This document shows positions 48,857 through 52,991 of a DNA stretch of 52,991 nucleotides, one piece after another. Position numbers and translations under genes: made by a program. Within the stretch, counting starts at the first letter, position 1, and each line of letters starts with the position of its first letter. The notes beneath the pieces were generated by a model. It was not told the origin of the DNA. It was given only the letters and a program-made list of their open reading frames with translations, and ran no database searches. The stretch covers positions 1 through 52,991 of the forward strand of contig CAZRVZ010000193.1 of the NCBI GenBank assembly GCA_964603655.1, given 5' to 3'. The DNA comes from JACPWY01 sp964603655 (GTDB lineage: Bacteria > Bdellovibrionota > FAC87 > UBA2466).

Positions 48857-49141
48857 CTCTGAGTTATGCGGCCCACTAGGCTTTAAACAGCTTAGTATTT
48901 CAGAGCCAATATGCCTAATCAGTTACCAGATTAACCATATCCCTTTGGGTGGAGGACCCGAGTCGCGACCCAGTTTTTGGAAAATGTACCATCGTGAGGT
49001 GGAACTCAACCAAAAGACAAACTGCAATAATTACCATGTGAGTCTTTGTCGAAACCACCTTAAATCAGTTAAACCCAATCTAACTGAGCAGGTTTATTAT
49101 CGGAACAACAGGCTCACGACTATCAAAAAAATCGCTACCGA

Positions 49142-49702
49142 TTAAGAGTTACACTTGTCAGAGTTGGTCTGCTGAAAAGAGTCCACCGCTCGATTGAGCA
49201 GGTCAAGGAGCTCTGCCTTGCCACTGGCGACTCCATAATCGGTCATCACCAGAAAATACTCCGTTTCGTTACATTTCAGCCGATGCTCAGCGCGCCGTAG
49301 TCCATTGTCTAAAGTCGTTACGCGCAAAGCGCCCTCGAGTCCCCCGACGTTGATGGAAATCCACGGCTGACCGGGTAAGTTTTCATCGGAATCAGTAAAT
49401 TTCTTCGACGCATCGACCTTTACCCTGTCGATTGTTATTTGAGGCCTTGGAATGCCGACCGTCGCCGGAGCGATGACCTGGGTCAGGGTTCCTGATAGGC
49501 CCGCTTCCCAGTTACCGGGCACCTTGAATCGATAGCCGCCTATACGATTGATAATCATCCCGTTTCCGATTTCAAATCCACCAACTGGACTCGGGTTAAT
49601 AGAGGTGCCAAGTGCACCTTCAACCGCGATACCAACCGCCACAAAAAAGATTAAGCGGTGAAATGTAAACGCTGTACGCGGTGCTTGGTTGTACTTGTTC
49701 AT
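49142..49702 (-). CDS. Secreted hypothetical protein downstream of a TIGR02147 gene
   Basis: A 186-residue protein with a signal peptide (FTFHRLIFFVAVGIAVEGALG) and a beta-rich mature part with PGNWEAGLSGTLTQVIAP. I do not recognise the family. Its ATG overlaps the stop of the TIGR02147 gene by four bases (ATGA). The 285 bases between it and rplI hold no gene I can support. Confidence 0.65.
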   Translation of the reverse strand: MNKYNQAPRTAFTFHRLIFFVAVGIAVEGALGTSINPSPVGGFEIGNGMIINRIGGYRFKVPGNWEAGLSGTLTQVIAPATVGIPRPQITIDRVKVDASKKFTDSDENLPGQPWISINVGGLEGALRVTTLDNGLRRAEHRLKCNETEYFLVMTDYGVASGKAELLDLLNRAVDSFQQTNSDKCNS

Positions 49703-50571
49703 GGACTTTCCCCTTTTTGTGTCAGTGGAAAAAGGTAAAGCCCAATGAAGTAAACTTCATCGGGGTCCTTTTCCATTCCATACTTCCTGTTCAACTTTCG
49801 TCGAAATTCCTTAATTTCTTCCTTCACATCCTTTAAGCGGTGGCTCGGAACCGCTACTACCAACCCCGATAGCTCGCGTTTAATAATTGGTACGGAGAAA
49901 ATCGAGTTAATCGCTTTTCTAAGATAGGTGCGGTGAAGTCCTCGATTAACATGAGATGGGACCTCGTCGCTGCTGGCCAAAAGGGGTTCTCGTTGTTCTA
50001 ATTTACCGGTGTTATTACGAAACAAAAAGCTAAGTCGCAATAGCAATTCGAGGCTCTCGCGGGCTTGTTCCACGGTGATCTTATTTCCGAGGCGCTTGAC
50101 TATCCATTCGGGGTCTTCCCGGAATCCCTTGGTTACGGCGAGCTCGCGAATTACAGAGTGATACCAATCCAAAAGAAATTTGATTCGATCGGCCTTTAAT
50201 GGAATCGCAACCCTCTGCTTCTCTTGATATTTCAGCAGGGACCGCAGGTGCTGCTCCTTGCTGTCGGGGTCTGAAACCTCTTGGTATAGAACAAGTTCTC
50301 GAAAATATTTTTCTTCATCGCGATCAAGGCCAAGTCCACGAGCAAATTGGTAGAGCGTTCTGTCGGTAATGCGCCTCTTTCCATCCACAACTAGCTTTAG
50401 GTAATTCGGAGACCCTAACCGCGCTTTACGAGCAAACAAACGATAGCTGTAAGCGGCGTTTTTTTTCTTGTGAAAGCGATAGTAGTCCTGGAGAAATTCG
50501 CGATAGTCGAAATAGTCAAATAAGTTTGGCGTCCTTACGCTTTCCAGCTGTTCCCCAGCCATGGTCCCCAT
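49699..50571 (-). CDS. TIGR02147 family protein
   Basis: A 290-residue protein of the TIGR02147 (DUF4423) family. The N-terminal LFDYFDYREFLQDYYRFHKKKNAAYSYRLFARKARLGSPNYLKLVVDGKRRIT is the signature, a helix-turn-helix-like fold, followed by a helical region and a beta part. The family is largely confined to Bdellovibrio-like and Fibrobacter-like bacteria and is usually next to secreted or surface protein genes, as here. It may be a transcription regulator of its neighbour. Start is ATG at 50571 or 50562. Confidence 0.85.
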   Translation of the reverse strand: MGTMAGEQLESVRTPNLFDYFDYREFLQDYYRFHKKKNAAYSYRLFARKARLGSPNYLKLVVDGKRRITDRTLYQFARGLGLDRDEEKYFRELVLYQEVSDPDSKEQHLRSLLKYQEKQRVAIPLKADRIKFLLDWYHSVIRELAVTKGFREDPEWIVKRLGNKITVEQARESLELLLRLSFLFRNNTGKLEQREPLLASSDEVPSHVNRGLHRTYLRKAINSIFSVPIIKRELSGLVVAVPSHRLKDVKEEIKEFRRKLNRKYGMEKDPDEVYFIGLYLFPLTQKGESP

Positions 50572-50735
50572 CCGCTCTCAACGCCGTTTCAAAAATGTAG
50601 GAGAAACAGGGTGTTACTTAAATGCCAAATCCCAAAGAGCCTAAAACACCAGCCCAATTTTCCCCCAACCTAACTCCGCCTTATTTGTACCCATGATATG
50701 CGGGGTTTTCAACTCTTTTACGTGGCGCATAAAAA

Positions 50736-51737
50736 TCACCATACGCAGTTCGCTACGAGAGCCGAATGTGCATTATGGACAGCAAACTCAAAGCTTCTGG
50801 CTGTCGCCGGGGTGGTTTCCAGGCTAACCTCTTGGCCGCAAAAAAACAGGTTTGGCATCAGTCGATTGGTGGTGACTTCTGGGGGGCGTACAAGCGGGGA
50901 AATCCGATGGTGAATGATCCTTTCGCCGTCCCCGGCCTTTCTTTCGTTAACCATTTGTTTATCAATTTCTCTTCGAAATGCTCTGACGAATTTAGCGAGA
51001 AGTTCAGCGTCTGAATTACAGTCGACGGGTTGGGTGGCGACGAACGATTCAAAACGGTGAACGTAAGTCTTGACCGGATCGGGAATCCGTTGGGAATAGC
51101 GTGAGCCACAGATTCTCTCGTCCTTGAATCGAAACGAATACATAAGGGCGGCGTCGGCGGTTGGCTCGGTGCTAAATGGCCCGCGAGTAATCTCAATTGC
51201 TCCCGGGAGTTCGTCAGGGAGAAGCTTGAGTTTTGTAGACGCGCCCACCGATTTCTTCAAAACTTCATTCAGGCGCTGCGCGCTCTGGCACCAATAAACA
51301 CAGTCCGCAGCTAATAAAGTATCGTCTACAAAATGAAGTCCCTCTTCTGACACTCGTGCAATTGGGGGCATGGTTGAGAACTTCTCGCCAACAGACTGCA
51401 TCAGAGACGCGGTTATTGCAGGCCATTCATCCAGCGTCCAACACTTTACAAACGACGGCGTTCCTTCAGGTTCGCCGTCAGACGGTGAGTCGACGCTCGA
51501 CGGAAGGTCACTTGTTTTTTCGGGGGGCACAGCATTACGCGGAGAAAGAGTCGGGAAAAATCGCAAGAGAATATCCAGTGTGATTTTAGAAAACATGAGC
51601 AGCCCGGCCGTGGGATTCACCGTGGCAACTGAGTCTGCGCGATTCTCCTCCACGCCAACCCACTTTAACTCCTTTGTCTGAAGCGCTGAAGCAACCATCG
51701 CGCCCAGGGGATTCTTACCAACGATAACATTTATCAT
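50736..51737 (-). CDS. Hypothetical flavoprotein-like protein
   Basis: About 333 residues. NVIVGKNPLGAMVASAL at the N-terminus looks like a Rossmann beta-alpha-beta, with PLGA in place of the usual GxGxxG, and NLFFCGQEVSLETTPATARSFEFAVHNAHSAL at the end resembles the C-terminal FAD loop of amine-oxidase-like flavoproteins. It is probably a degenerate or divergent flavoenzyme. An alternative ATG at 51785 would add 16 residues. It lies just upstream of the rRNA promoter on the other strand. Confidence 0.55.
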   Translation of the reverse strand: MINVIVGKNPLGAMVASALQTKELKWVGVEENRADSVATVNPTAGLLMFSKITLDILLRFFPTLSPRNAVPPEKTSDLPSSVDSPSDGEPEGTPSFVKCWTLDEWPAITASLMQSVGEKFSTMPPIARVSEEGLHFVDDTLLAADCVYWCQSAQRLNEVLKKSVGASTKLKLLPDELPGAIEITRGPFSTEPTADAALMYSFRFKDERICGSRYSQRIPDPVKTYVHRFESFVATQPVDCNSDAELLAKFVRAFRREIDKQMVNERKAGDGERIIHHRISPLVRPPEVTTNRLMPNLFFCGQEVSLETTPATARSFEFAVHNAHSALVANCVW

Positions 51738-51838
51738 CGTAATAAATTTAACCCGATTGGACGCACATAGAAATGGGGACTTCATGACGCCCCGTTAATA
51801 GCCAAGAGCCCTATATTCACAGGCACTTGAAACTGTCG

Positions 51839-51868
51839 TTGACAGAGTCATCGCATTGTTATTTATAG
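51839..51868 (+). promoter_or_regulatory. 16S rRNA promoter
   Basis: TTGACA (51839-51844) is a perfect -35 box. The -10 is in TTATTTATAG (51859-51868), with 16-18 bases of spacing depending on the choice. Transcription would start near 51875, about 112 bases before the mature 16S end. Confidence 0.6.
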
Positions 51869-51887
51869 GTGGTTTCCATGGCCTCTC

Positions 51888-51983
51888 GGTCTTTGAAAAC
51901 TAAATAGCAGAACGCAAATACGGGCCAACGAAATACAATGGACCTGAATTAAGGTCCGCTTTAGTTTGAGGAAGAAATTCCTC
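51888..51983 (+). promoter_or_regulatory. rRNA leader: boxA-like motif and processing hairpins
   Basis: CTTTGAAAAC (51891-51900) resembles boxA, used for antitermination of rRNA operons. GGACCT...AGGTCC (51940-51957) and GAGGAA-GAAA-TTCCTC (51968-51983) are perfect hairpins, the second with a GAAA tetraloop, directly before the 16S 5' end. They probably guide processing of the precursor. Confidence 0.5.
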
Positions 51984-51986
51984 GAT

Positions 51987-52991
<1,005 letters not shown>

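Noticed and set aside
48855..48904. CTCTGA...TCAGAG pair after rplI as terminator
   Set aside because: Six base pairs with a loop of nearly 40 bases; too weak to support.
48945..49145. 66-codon plus-strand frame after rplI
   Set aside because: No ribosome binding site and composition rich in Asn and Arg without structure; the gap 48857-49141 seems non-coding.

Overview
The window reads as chromosomal DNA of a Gram-negative bacterium with a complete outer-membrane programme. Lipid A genes (lpxD, lpxA, lpxB, lpxK, an LpxL-type acyltransferase, LpxH), BamD and several small secreted or barrel-like proteins are present. The 5' two-thirds of a 16S rRNA gene ends the window and looks deltaproteobacterial in style. 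A TIGR02147 family protein and a UDP-sugar dehydrogenase placed between lpxA and lpxB would suit Bdellovibrionota or a nearby uncultured deltaproteobacterial lineage. That placement is inference; the rRNA should be searched to settle it. No tRNA, CRISPR array, phage or intact insertion sequence was seen.

Layout. 1-5.7 kb, mostly minus strand: DUF985 cupin, a small basic protein, a sugar dehydrogenase, a decayed segment, then radical SAM/SPASM protein, RlmE, a TIGR02757 protein and a stand-alone FliG C-domain protein. 5.7-12.2 kb: GlpK, a nucleotidyltransferase pair, RadA, a SirB1-like protein and a split transketolase. 12.2-16.1 kb: a minus-strand operon of an orphan sigma region-4 protein, an unknown protein, an RDD protein and a rhomboid protease. 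16.2-20.6 kb: BamD, a TPR protein, a thiolase, an AsmA/GspN-like protein and a small outer-membrane protein. 20.6-22.2 kb: a DUF4143-type ATPase with its own palindromic promoter, next to the wreck of a second one. 22.3-27.8 kb: GMP reductase, a secreted Gly-rich protein, a PilZ protein cut by an amber codon, a matrixin-like lipoprotein, a glycosyltransferase, YacG and an MFS carrier.

27.9-40.1 kb is the lipid A/LPS region: lpxD-lpxA-dehydrogenase-lpxB, an interruption of about 4 kb, then lpxK-lpxL-GT2-cmk. The interruption holds a sigma-54-driven secreted protein, a zinc-ribbon gene fragment, a three-gene SEC-C cassette, another gene fragment and a 46-nt palindrome. 40.2-46.3 kb: homospermidine synthase with a signal peptide, ispE-spoVG, LpxH and two unknown proteins. 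46.4-48.9 kb: rpsF-priB-like-rpsR-DUF2232-rplI. 49.1-51.7 kb: a TIGR02147/secreted-protein pair and a flavoprotein-like gene. From 51.8 kb: rRNA promoter, leader and 16S.

Main points of interest: (1) one intact and two broken ATPases of the DUF4143 class, two of them directly behind palindromes; (2) an accessory cassette splitting the lipid A cluster; (3) an acyltransferase fused in frame to a DUF3108 protein through an internal lipobox; (4) a PilZ gene whose conserved tail continues in frame past a TAG; (5) a GnnA-like dehydrogenase between lpxA and lpxB, suggesting 2,3-diamino-glucose lipid A.
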